A model generated the notes under the pieces. It had not been told where the DNA came from. It saw nothing but the letters and a program-made list of their open reading frames with translations, and did no database searches. From contig JALSIO010000154.1 of assembly GCA_026989995.1 (NCBI GenBank), forward strand, positions 1 to 5,016: a DNA stretch of 5,016 nucleotides. The letters are read 5' to 3'. The stretch is from Myxococcales bacterium. GTDB taxonomy: Bacteria; Myxococcota_A; UBA9160; JALSIO01. This document shows positions 1 through 5,016 of this stretch, piece by piece. The position numbers and the translations under genes were made by a program. Every line of letters begins with the position of its first letter. Within the stretch, counting starts at the first letter, position 1.

Positions 1-1157
1 CCGAAGACCTCCTCGTTGTGCTCGCCCACCCGCGGCGCGGGGCGGCGGATGCGCACGTCGTCTTCACTGGTGCGCGCGAAGAAGCCCGGAAGCTCCACTG
101 GCCTTCCGAGCGCCGGATGCTCGACCTCCGTGAAGAACTCCCGGGCGCGTAGCTGCGGGTGGTCGAGGAGCGCGGCGGCGTCGTTGCACGGCGCGAGGAA
201 GATGCGCCGCCGGACCGCCTCGTCGTAGAGCTCGCGCATGGTGCGGGTCTCGAAGAAGGCAGCGAAGGCCTCCTCGAAGCGGGCGAGCTCCTCGGGAGAC
301 AGGGTGTTGTGGTTGTAGGAGTCGAAGTCGTAGTCCCGAAGCCAGTCCGGCGCCATGCCGCACTCCTCCATCCACGCCACCGTGGCCTTCAGGTTGGCCA
401 CCCGTGCCGGCCCACCGCGGAGGCCGAAGCTCACGTAGCCGTCGCGGGCTCTCCAGATCTCGCGCATGCCCCCGAGGCGGTCGCCCTCGCGAACCGGCAT
501 CCGGCGGTGGAGGGCGTACTGCCCGGCGTAGGAGAGGTGGGTCTGAAGCTGCGTCTCGTGGAGCGAGACGTCGACGAAACGGCCCCGGCCGTCCTCCTCC
601 CGGGCGGCGAGCGCCATCAGCACCGCGAGCGCCGCCTCGGGCCCGCCGTGGATGAAGGCGGTGGGATTGCTGCAGCGGACGGGGGGGCGATCCGGGTAGC
701 CGGTGAGCATCATGTTGCCCCCCATGGCCACCACCACGAGGTCGCCCCCGCGCCATTCCGAGCGCGGCCCGCTCTGCCCGAAGGGTGTGATCGCGCAGTG
801 CACGAGGCGCGGGTTGCGGCGCCGGAGATCCTCGAAACCGAGGCCCCGGGCCGCCATCTCCCCCGGCGGCGCGCTCTCGAGGAGCACGTCGGCGGTCTCC
901 ACCAGCCGAAGGAGAAGCTCCCGGCCGCGCGGGCGCTCGAGGTCGAGGGTGATTCCCCGGCGACCGGTCCCGAGGGCGAACCACGCGACACTCCCCTCCG
1001 GGTCCTCCGCCGCCCCGACCCGCGGCGGGCGTCGGCGCCCCGGATGCCCGCCCGGCGGCTCCACGGCGATCACATCGAGGCCGATGTCGCCGAGGATCTT
1101 CCCAGCGAGCCAGCCGGATTCGTCGGTCAGGTCGAGTACCCGGATGTCCTCGAGCAC
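1..1157 (-). CDS. Family III (CaiB/BaiF) CoA-transferase-fold protein, 3' end cut by window edge
   Basis: Family III enzymes move CoA between carboxylic acids through an aspartyl-CoA anhydride; relatives are acyl-CoA racemases. The minus strand is open from 1157 to the left edge (385 codons). The N-terminus, RVLDLTDESGWLAGKILGDIG (residues 6-26) then DVIAVEPPGG (28-37), is a classic CaiB start. Further family marks are GITLDLERPRGRELL, ADVLLE, AITPFGQSGP, DGRGRFVDVSLHE (about residues 185-197), a RARDGYVSFG segment and a C-terminal VGEHNEEVFG. The family is usually 390-410 aa, so about ten residues are missing at the edge. The GTG start at 1155-1157 is chosen because GGAGGAGG ends two bases before it and no upstream in-frame start exists. 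It lies 68 bases after the upstream crotonase stop, same strand, so it is probably cotranscribed. Oddity: the position of catalytic Asp169 (formyl-CoA transferase numbering) is Phe168, within A-F-I-H-G-G, so transferase activity is uncertain. Family assignment is firm; substrate is unknown. Confidence 0.93.
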   Translation of the reverse strand, partial: MLEDIRVLDLTDESGWLAGKILGDIGLDVIAVEPPGGHPGRRRPPRVGAAEDPEGSVAWFALGTGRRGITLDLERPRGRELLLRLVETADVLLESAPPGEMAARGLGFEDLRRRNPRLVHCAITPFGQSGPRSEWRGGDLVVVAMGGNMMLTGYPDRPPVRCSNPTAFIHGGPEAALAVLMALAAREEDGRGRFVDVSLHETQLQTHLSYAGQYALHRRMPVREGDRLGGMREIWRARDGYVSFGLRGGPARVANLKATVAWMEECGMAPDWLRDYDFDSYNHNTLSPEELARFEEAFAAFFETRTMRELYDEAVRRRIFLAPCNDAAALLDHPQLRAREFFTEVEHPALGRPVELPGFFARTSEDDVRIRRPAPRVGEHNEEVF

Positions 1158-1159
1158 GT

Positions 1160-1167
1160 CCTCCTCC
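1160..1167 (-). promoter_or_regulatory. Ribosome binding site that fixes the GTG start of the CoA-transferase gene
   Basis: On the minus strand GGAGGAGG sits just before GTG at 1155-1157, with two bases between; counting from the first GGAGG the gap is five. Without it the reading frame has no obvious start, because no ATG, GTG or TTG lies in frame between the preceding gene's stop and this codon. Confidence 0.75.
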
Positions 1168-1225
1168 GGATCCGGGGCCCGGGGCCGGCAGCCCCTCCGC
1201 CCCGGGTTCGCGCCCCATCCGGTCC

Positions 1226-2023
1226 CTATCCGGTGTAGGGCCGCCAGCGCGGGGGTCGGCGCTCCACGAAGGCGCGGGCACCCTCGGCGGCGTCCGGGGA
1301 GGCCGCCTGCTCGGAGACGAGCTTCCAGGCGTTCTCGAGGGCCTGGTGGAGCCCGAGGTCGAGGCTCTCCCAGATCGCGCGCTTGGTCCGTGCCAGCGCC
1401 GAGGGGCAGTGGCCCTTGATGAGGTCCGCGAGCTCGCGGGCACGCGGAAGCAGCCGCTCGCGCGGGAGCACCTCGCTCACGAGGCCGATCTCGTGGGCCC
1501 GCGCGGCACCCATCCGCTCGCTGCCCCCGACAAGCGCCATCCGCAGCACCTCCTCGAGCGGGATGCGCCGGGCGAGACCGACTGGCTCGAGCCCGGCCAC
1601 GAGGCCCACCTTCACGTGGGTGTCGAAGAAGGTCGCGTCCTCGCTGCAGAGGGTGATGTCGGTATCGGCCACGAAGTGGAGCCCGCCCCCACAGCACATG
1701 CCGTTCACCGCCGTGATCACCGGCTTGAAGCAGCGGTTCTGGATGGCGGTGAACCGGATCGAGGCCAGGCTGCCCCGGTCCTCCTCCTCGCCGGCCGTCC
1801 GCCCGGCGGCCATGTCGCCCACGTCGAAACCGGTGCAGAAGGCCCGGTCGCCGGCGCCCGTCACGATCGCCACCACGACCCCCGGATCCCGGTCGATCTC
1901 CTCCCAGGCCCGCGGGAGCTCGCGGGACATCACCGAGTCGATGGCGTTGTGGCGGTGGGGGCGGTTCAGGGTCAGCTCGGCCACGCCGTCGCGCTTCTCG
2001 AGCAGCAGGGTCTCGTAGCTCAT
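1226..2023 (-). CDS. Crotonase-fold protein, enoyl-CoA hydratase-like, with His in both catalytic Glu positions
   Basis: A 265-aa cytoplasmic member of the crotonase superfamily, which stabilises acyl-CoA enolates in an oxyanion hole. Visible marks: ELTLNRPHRHNAID (16-29), the first oxyanion segment AFCTGFDVGDM (61-71), KPVITAVNGMCCGGG (100-114), and a C-terminal helix ending FVERRPPRW, usual for hydratase-like members. The length is typical. By hand alignment to rat mitochondrial enoyl-CoA hydratase, Gly141 corresponds to Gly113, but Glu144 is His116 and Glu164 is His136 (in FFDTHVKVG). Standard syn-hydration through the Glu pair is therefore not supported; hydrolysis, isomerisation or another enolate reaction is possible. 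The ATG at 2021-2023 has GGAGG eight bases upstream; the frame is open further upstream but that stretch is low-complexity and proline/arginine-rich, so it is rejected. The gene follows the other crotonase by 113 bases and precedes the CoA-transferase-fold gene by 68. Superfamily membership is firm; the reaction is unknown. Confidence 0.92.
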   Translation of the reverse strand: MSYETLLLEKRDGVAELTLNRPHRHNAIDSVMSRELPRAWEEIDRDPGVVVAIVTGAGDRAFCTGFDVGDMAAGRTAGEEEDRGSLASIRFTAIQNRCFKPVITAVNGMCCGGGLHFVADTDITLCSEDATFFDTHVKVGLVAGLEPVGLARRIPLEEVLRMALVGGSERMGAARAHEIGLVSEVLPRERLLPRARELADLIKGHCPSALARTKRAIWESLDLGLHQALENAWKLVSEQAASPDAAEGARAFVERRPPRWRPYTG

Positions 2024-2073
2024 CGCGGCTCCCTCCCGGGGCCCGCGCGGGATCGCGCCGAGCCGGCCGGGCA

Positions 2074-2086
2074 CCGGTCGGACCGG
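2074..2086. promoter_or_regulatory. Perfect palindrome upstream of the first crotonase, possible operator
   Basis: CCGGTC-G-GACCGG is a perfect 6-bp inverted repeat with a one-base centre, 50 bases upstream of the ATG at 2023. It lies in the only gap between the two crotonase genes. Short GC-only palindromes arise readily by chance in DNA of this composition, so a protein-binding role is only a possibility. Confidence 0.2.
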
Positions 2087-2097
2087 GAGGAAAACGC

Positions 2098-2120
2098 AAA
2101 GTGACAGGAAGTGCCACTTT
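2098..2120. promoter_or_regulatory. AAAGTG/CACTTT inverted repeat in the gap between the two crotonase genes
   Basis: AAAGTG (2098-2103) and CACTTT (2115-2120) form perfect 6-bp arms around an 11-base centre, with a further GAAGTG inside. The surrounding stretch (about 2090-2121) is clearly less GC-rich than the rest of the window, so the repeat stands out. It lies 16 bases past the upstream gene's stop and 75 bases before the next start on the minus strand. It could be an operator for an internal promoter or a weak hairpin reducing read-through. There is no T-run after it on the minus strand (TTTGCGTTTTCC is interrupted), so a standard terminator is not claimed. Confidence 0.35.
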
Positions 2121-2136
2121 CCGCCGCACCGGGCCC

Positions 2137-2886
2137 CTAGACCCGGCGGCGCTCCCGGATCTCGGCGGAAAGCGCCTTCTCGAGGGCCATCGCCGCGGCG
2201 AGGTCGGAGCTCGCCCCGGCGTGGAGGGCTCGCTTGGCCGCCGCGAGGGCGGCGGGGTCGCATTCCGCCATCCGGCCGGCCAGCGCCCGGGCCTCGTCGA
2301 GCAGCCGCTCTCCCGGGACCACCCGGCTGACGAGACCGATGCGAAGCGCCTCCCCGGCGTCGATGGTCCGCGCCGTGAGCACGAGGTCGAGTGCCGCGGC
2401 GAGCCCCACGATTTGGGGAAGCAGGTGGGTGCTGCCGAGTCCCGGCAGCATGCCGAGCTTCGCGAAGGGGAGCCCGAAGCGCGCGCCCTCGGCGGCGATT
2501 CGGACGTCACACGGAAGCGTCATGGTCACGCCGACTCCGATGGCGGGGCCGTTTACGGCGGCCACCACGGGCTTTGGATAGGCGGCGAGGTCCGCGGCAA
2601 AGCCCTGCACGAAGTGCTCCTCACCGATCCGCCGCTCCACCGGTTCGCCCCGCTCCGCCCGGGCCCGCTCCCGCTTCAGGAACTCGAGGTCCACGCCGGC
2701 GCAGAAGGCGCGCCCGGCCCCGGTGATCACGATGGCTCGAACCTCGTCGTCCTCGCGAAAGGCATCGAAGGCCGTGACGATCTCGTCGCCCATGTCGGGC
2801 TGGTAGGCGTTCAGCACCTCGGGGCGATGCAGCGTGAGCAGGGCCACGTCGCCCGCCTGCTCCACACGGATGTGTTCGAACCCCAC
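2137..2886 (-). CDS. Second crotonase-fold protein, enoyl-CoA hydratase/isomerase-like
   Basis: A 249-aa crotonase superfamily member distinct from its neighbour. Marks: VALLTLHRPEVLNAYQPDM (14-32), first oxyanion segment AFCAGVDLEFL (60-70), PKPVVAAVNGPAIGVGVTMT (104-123), CDVRIAAEGARFGLPFAKLG (126-145), then LPGLGSTHLLPQIVG (147-161). The NGPAIGVG and GSTHLLPQIVG blocks resemble PaaG-type and delta-enoyl-CoA isomerase-like members more than true hydratases. At the hydratase Glu144 and Glu164 positions there are Thr121 and Phe141. The acid that PaaG-type isomerases keep after the IP/VP pair (an Asp) is Gly149 (codon GGA). No usual catalytic acid is therefore visible. The GTG at 2884-2886 is preferred because GGGAGGAGGAGG ends two bases before it; an in-frame ATG at 2908-2910 would add eight residues and lacks a good site. 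It is the first gene of the minus-strand set, divergent from the synthetase. Family is firm; substrate and reaction are unknown. Confidence 0.92.
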   Translation of the reverse strand: MGFEHIRVEQAGDVALLTLHRPEVLNAYQPDMGDEIVTAFDAFREDDEVRAIVITGAGRAFCAGVDLEFLKRERARAERGEPVERRIGEEHFVQGFAADLAAYPKPVVAAVNGPAIGVGVTMTLPCDVRIAAEGARFGLPFAKLGMLPGLGSTHLLPQIVGLAAALDLVLTARTIDAGEALRIGLVSRVVPGERLLDEARALAGRMAECDPAALAAAKRALHAGASSDLAAAMALEKALSAEIRERRRV

Positions 2887-2888
2887 GG

Positions 2889-2900
2889 CCTCCTCCTCCC
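2889..2900 (-). promoter_or_regulatory. Ribosome binding site that favours the GTG start of the second crotonase
   Basis: GGGAGGAGGAGG on the minus strand, two bases before GTG at 2884-2886, with the first GGAGG about eight bases away. The alternative ATG at 2908-2910 lies upstream of this purine run and has only a weak GTGGG near it. Confidence 0.7.
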
Positions 2901-2956
2901 GGACCCCCATCCCACGCGGCGCCGGCACCCGGTCGGCACCCCGCCCCCGCGGCGCC

Positions 2957-2965
2957 ACCTTAGCA
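2957..2965 (-). promoter_or_regulatory. Possible extended -10 promoter element for the minus-strand genes
   Basis: On the minus strand TGC-TAAGGT matches the TGn extended -10 layout, about 70 bases before the GTG at 2886. It is one of the few AT-containing stretches in this gap. No convincing -35 hexamer is seen at 16-18 bases upstream, where the sequence is GTCGGG-like. The inverted repeat at 2968-2984 lies just upstream of it and could be an overlapping operator. Confidence 0.25.
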
Positions 2966-3195
2966 GCTCGGGGACAGCCCCCGACGGCTGCGGGCTGCGC
3001 GCGGGCGCGCCGCCGGTGCCGCGCCGGGGCCCGCCCTGAAGCGACCCCGCACCACGGAGCGGGTCGAGCACGCCTGCGCGGGAGCGGGTGCCGCGGAGCG
3101 TGGCGGGGCCGCGGGTCGAGCCCCCTACGTCGGGCGCGGCTCGGCGGGAACGCGGCTGCGGCTCGGTCGAAGCGCGCGGGGACCGGGGTTCGGCG

Positions 3196-3204
3196 TGGTA
3201 TGCT
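3196..3204 (+). promoter_or_regulatory. Possible extended -10 promoter element for the acyl-CoA synthetase
   Basis: TGG-TATGCT fits an extended -10 (TGn followed by TATGCT), ending 26 bases before the ATG. Transcription would begin near 3210-3212 and give a leader of about 20 bases that contains the ribosome binding site. No -35 hexamer is recognisable at the usual distance, which an extended -10 can tolerate. Confidence 0.4.
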
Positions 3205-3205
3205 G

Positions 3206-3224
3206 CTCCGGGCTCCGCCCGGAG
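3206..3224 (+). promoter_or_regulatory. 8-bp perfect palindrome over the start region and ribosome binding site of the synthetase
   Basis: CTCCGGGC (3206-3213), spacer TCC, and GCCCGGAG (3217-3224) are perfectly complementary. The right arm contains GGAG of the GGAGG site at 3221-3225, five bases before ATG 3231. In RNA made from an upstream promoter this would hide the ribosome binding site. If transcription starts near 3211, as the TATGCT element suggests, the left arm would be only partly transcribed, and a DNA operator for a repressor is the better reading. Confidence 0.4.
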
Positions 3225-3230
3225 GCCGGC

Positions 3231-4886
3231 ATGCCCTTTCCCCCGTTCACCCCCACCGTCCCCGTCTTCCTCCGGCACGTGGCCGAGCGCAGCGGCGACG
3301 ACGTCCTCATCGTCCTCGGGGCGCGCCGGCTCTCCTACGCCGAGGCGGAGCGCGAGAGCGCGGAGCTCGCGCGGGGACTCGTCGCCCTCGGCGCGACCAA
3401 GGGCAGCCGGATCGGCATCCTCCTCCCCAACGGGCCGGACTTCGTGCTCGCCTGGCTCGCCGCCACCCGGATCGGTGCCGTCGCCGTCCCCATCAACACC
3501 TTCTACAGGGCCCGTGAGCTCCACTACGTGCTGCGCCATGCCGACGTGCAGATCCTGCTCACCGCGGACGAGATCCTCGGAAGCGACTGCCTCGAGCGCC
3601 TCGAGGCCGCGGCGCCCTCGCTCCGGCAGGCCCGGGGCGAGCCCCTCTTCCTGCCCGAGCTCCCCCACCTCCGCGCGGTGCGCGTCTTCGGTGCGACGGG
3701 GCGACCGTTTGCGGGGGAGGGCCCCTCGGGGCTCCCCGCCCTCGCCCGCGCGCGGGGCGTGGGGCCGGAGCTCCTCGCGGAGATCGAGCAGGAGGTGCAC
3801 CCGGCGGACCCGATGGTGATCATCTACAGCTCGGGCAGCACGGCCGAGCCCAAGGGCGCCATCCACAGCCACGGCGCGGTGATCCGCCACACCTTCAACC
3901 TGAACACCCTCCGCGACCTGCGGCGGGAGGACGTGATCTACTCGCCCATGCCCTTCTTCTGGGTGGGTGGGCTCACCTTCTCCCTCGTGGGCGCCATGCA
4001 CGCCGGTGCCCGCCTGATCTGCGAGGAGCGCTTCGAACCCGGTCGCACCCTCGAGCTCCTCGAGCGGGAGCGGGTGACGGTGGTGGCGGCGTGGCCGCAC
4101 TTCGCGAAGGCCATGACCGAGCACCCGAGCTTCGGCGAGCGCGACCTCTCCTCCGTCCGCACCGGCACCCTCCACGCCGCCCTCCCGGAAAGCCGGCGGC
4201 CCCGCGACCCGGAGCTCCGCCACAACTCCCTCGGCATGACCGAGACCTGCGGTCCGCACACCTGGGGAGATCCGGAGATCGAGCTCCCGGAGCGGCTGCG
4301 CGGTTCCTTCGGCCGCGGCGTGCCCGGCCTCGAACACCGGATCGTGGACCCGGAGACCGGCGAGACCCTTCCCCCGGGCACCAGCGGCGAGATCTGCGTG
4401 CGCGGCTACAGCCTCATGCAGGGGCTCGTGAAGCGCGAACGCGAAGAGACCTTCGACGTCGACGGCTTCTACCACACCGGCGACCGCGGGCGCTTCGACG
4501 AGGAGGGCCATCTCTTCTTCGAGGGCCGGCTCGGCGAGATGATCAAGACGGGCGGCGCCAACGTCGCCCCGCGCGAGGTCGAGCTCCGGCTCGAGGCGCT
4601 GCCGGAGGTGCGCAGCGCCTTCGTGGTGGGAATCCCGGATCCGGACCGCGGGGAAGTGGTGGCGGCGGCGGTGCTGCCGGCGGGGAACGCCGCGCCCGAC
4701 CCCGAGGCGCTGAGACGGCGGCTCCGCGAGGAGCTCGCCGCCTACAAGGTGCCGCGGCACCTGCTCCTCTTCCGCGAGGAGGAGCTCCCCTTCACGGACA
4801 GCGGGAAGATCGACAAGCGCCGGCTCGTGGGCGTGATCGGCGAGCGGCTCGCCTCCCGGGCGGCGCCCGCGGGCTCCCGGGTGTGA
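3231..4886 (+). CDS. AMP-forming acyl-CoA synthetase (ANL superfamily, class I adenylate-forming)
   Basis: Activates a carboxylic acid with ATP to an acyl-adenylate, then transfers it to CoA; it would be the entry step for the neighbouring acyl-CoA enzymes. The 551-aa protein is full length. Motifs in order: phosphate-binding loop YSSGSTAEPKG (199-209), A5 NSLGMTET (332-339), GFYHTGD (412-418), hinge region GRLGEMIKTGGANV (432-445), and C-terminal FTDSGKIDK (521-529) with the catalytic Lys526. The stretch between the phosphate loop and A5 is short and reads ALPESRRPRDPELRHN, where typical fatty acyl-CoA synthetases have a glycine-rich SGGAPL-like segment; with Leu334 in place of the usual Tyr/Phe before GMTE this points to a particular subfamily rather than a deletion, since the frame is continuous. 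The ATG at 3231 has GGAGG five bases upstream; an in-frame GTG at 3195 lies on the promoter-like element and is less likely. Divergent from the minus-strand set. The chain length or ring type of the acid cannot be told. Confidence 0.95.
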   Translation: MPFPPFTPTVPVFLRHVAERSGDDVLIVLGARRLSYAEAERESAELARGLVALGATKGSRIGILLPNGPDFVLAWLAATRIGAVAVPINTFYRARELHYVLRHADVQILLTADEILGSDCLERLEAAAPSLRQARGEPLFLPELPHLRAVRVFGATGRPFAGEGPSGLPALARARGVGPELLAEIEQEVHPADPMVIIYSSGSTAEPKGAIHSHGAVIRHTFNLNTLRDLRREDVIYSPMPFFWVGGLTFSLVGAMHAGARLICEERFEPGRTLELLERERVTVVAAWPHFAKAMTEHPSFGERDLSSVRTGTLHAALPESRRPRDPELRHNSLGMTETCGPHTWGDPEIELPERLRGSFGRGVPGLEHRIVDPETGETLPPGTSGEICVRGYSLMQGLVKREREETFDVDGFYHTGDRGRFDEEGHLFFEGRLGEMIKTGGANVAPREVELRLEALPEVRSAFVVGIPDPDRGEVVAAAVLPAGNAAPDPEALRRRLREELAAYKVPRHLLLFREEELPFTDSGKIDKRRLVGVIGERLASRAAPAGSRV

Positions 4887-4889
4887 GTC

Positions 4890-5016
4890 TCAGCCCGCCG
4901 GCCCGGTCTTTTCGCCGGACCCGGCGAGGAGCGCCCCCGGACGGCGGCTGAAGTCGCGAACGCTGCCCCGCTTGCGCAAGGCCCTCGCGACGCGCCCGGG
5001 CTGGAAGCTGTAGCAG
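4890..5016 (-). CDS. C-terminal end of an unrecognised convergent gene, 5' part outside the window
   Basis: Reading leftward from the right edge, one minus-strand frame stays open for 42 codons and ends in TGA at 4890-4892, three bases past the synthetase stop. It begins CYSFQPGRVARALRKRG, continues SVRDFSRRPGALLAG, and ends EKTGPAG. Nearly every third codon position is G or C (only three exceptions), much better than the neighbouring minus-strand frame, which matches the coding style of the other genes. The fragment is basic, with no signal or membrane segment. I do not recognise the family. Chance openness over 126 bases in such GC-rich DNA is a real alternative, so this rests mainly on codon pattern and on the tight tail-to-tail fit. 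Confidence 0.5.
   Translation of the reverse strand, partial: CYSFQPGRVARALRKRGSVRDFSRRPGALLAGSGEKTGPAG

Larger units (their letters stand above)
2887..3230. other. Divergent intergenic region, 344 bases, no gene seen
   Basis: This is the gap between the divergent second crotonase and the acyl-CoA synthetase; both sets of control signals should lie here. No frame shows a believable protein. Besides the sites listed separately, it holds a perfect inverted repeat TCGGGG-ACAGC-CCCCGA at 2968-2984, an 11-base direct repeat GCGGGTCGAGC at 3059-3069 and 3111-3121 (52 bases apart), and a 9-base direct repeat GCGGCTCGG at 3136-3144 and 3158-3166 (22 bases apart). Spacings near whole helical turns would suit regulator binding on one face, but repeats of this size are not rare in such GC-rich DNA. 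Confidence 0.6.

Noticed and set aside
159..1238. 359-codon plus-strand frame opposite the CoA-transferase gene, and similar ones at 1346-2104 and 2101-3039
   Set aside because: They run opposite confidently identified genes and show no recognisable motifs; such antisense openings are expected when third positions are almost always G or C.
64..1443. Long open frame on the minus strand (459 codons) over the CoA-transferase gene
   Set aside because: Its product is low-complexity, rich in Arg, Pro, Gly and Ala with no family motif, while another minus-strand frame over the same DNA gives clear CaiB motifs throughout.
2024..2263. An 80-codon N-terminal extension of the first crotonase
   Set aside because: The extension is Pro/Arg/Gly-rich, overlaps the end of the other crotonase, and the ATG at 2021-2023 has a well-placed GGAGG and matches the family's usual start.
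2811..4760. 649-codon open frame on the minus strand opposite the acyl-CoA synthetase
   Set aside because: It is a product of GC-rich codon bias opposite a gene with all ANL motifs; the translation is repetitive His/Glu/Gly/Ala/Arg-rich and shows no domain.
4912..4927. Hairpin TCGCCGG-AC-CCGGCGA just after the synthetase gene as a terminator
   Set aside because: No T-run follows it on either strand (the TTTT precedes it on the plus strand), the loop is only two bases, and it probably lies inside the convergent coding end.
1..5016. CRISPR arrays, tRNA/rRNA genes, insertion sequences, toxin-antitoxin or phage genes
   Set aside because: No regularly spaced repeats, transposase motifs, terminal inverted repeats or structured RNA gene sequences were seen; the window is ordinary metabolic gene content in layout.

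Overview
This 5,016-base window is very GC-rich, with G or C at nearly every third codon position. It is densely packed with acyl-CoA metabolism genes. Start codons are ATG and GTG, each behind a strong GGAGG-type ribosome binding site. The composition and gene types fit a high-GC heterotroph, such as a Myxococcota/deltaproteobacterial-type lineage or an actinobacterium. The sequence alone does not separate these, and there is no rRNA, tRNA or mobile element to help.

Layout, left to right. (1) 1-1157, minus strand: a family III (CaiB/BaiF) CoA-transferase-fold protein, complete except for about the last ten residues, which lie beyond the left edge. (2) 1226-2023, minus: a crotonase-fold protein (enoyl-CoA hydratase-like, 265 aa). 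(3) 2137-2886, minus: a second, different crotonase-fold protein (249 aa). (4) 2887-3230: a 344-base divergent intergenic region holding promoter-like and palindromic sequences. (5) 3231-4886, plus strand: a 551-aa AMP-forming acyl-CoA synthetase. (6) 4890-5016, minus: the probable C-terminal end of an unrecognised convergent gene, which stops 3 bases past the synthetase stop codon.

How the parts may work together: the synthetase would activate a free carboxylic acid to its CoA thioester. The two crotonase-fold enzymes would hydrate, isomerise or hydrolyse the acyl-CoA, and the family III protein would move CoA between acids or isomerise an acyl-CoA. The three minus-strand genes read in one direction with gaps of 113 and 68 bases, so they are probably one operon divergent from the synthetase gene. 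No acyl-CoA dehydrogenase, thiolase or regulator is in view, and the substrate cannot be named.

The most interesting point is that all three minus-strand enzymes lack the textbook catalytic residues of their families by hand alignment. The CoA transferase has Phe where the catalytic Asp should be. The first crotonase has His at both catalytic Glu positions. The second has Thr and Phe at those positions, and Gly at the acid position used by PaaG-type isomerases. The synthetase, by contrast, has an intact motif set. This could mean a pathway with non-standard chemistry, catalytic partner subunits encoded outside the window, or known divergent subfamilies. Secondary points are a perfect 8-bp palindrome that overlaps the synthetase's ribosome binding site and probable transcription start, and an inverted repeat in an AT-richer island between the two crotonase genes.
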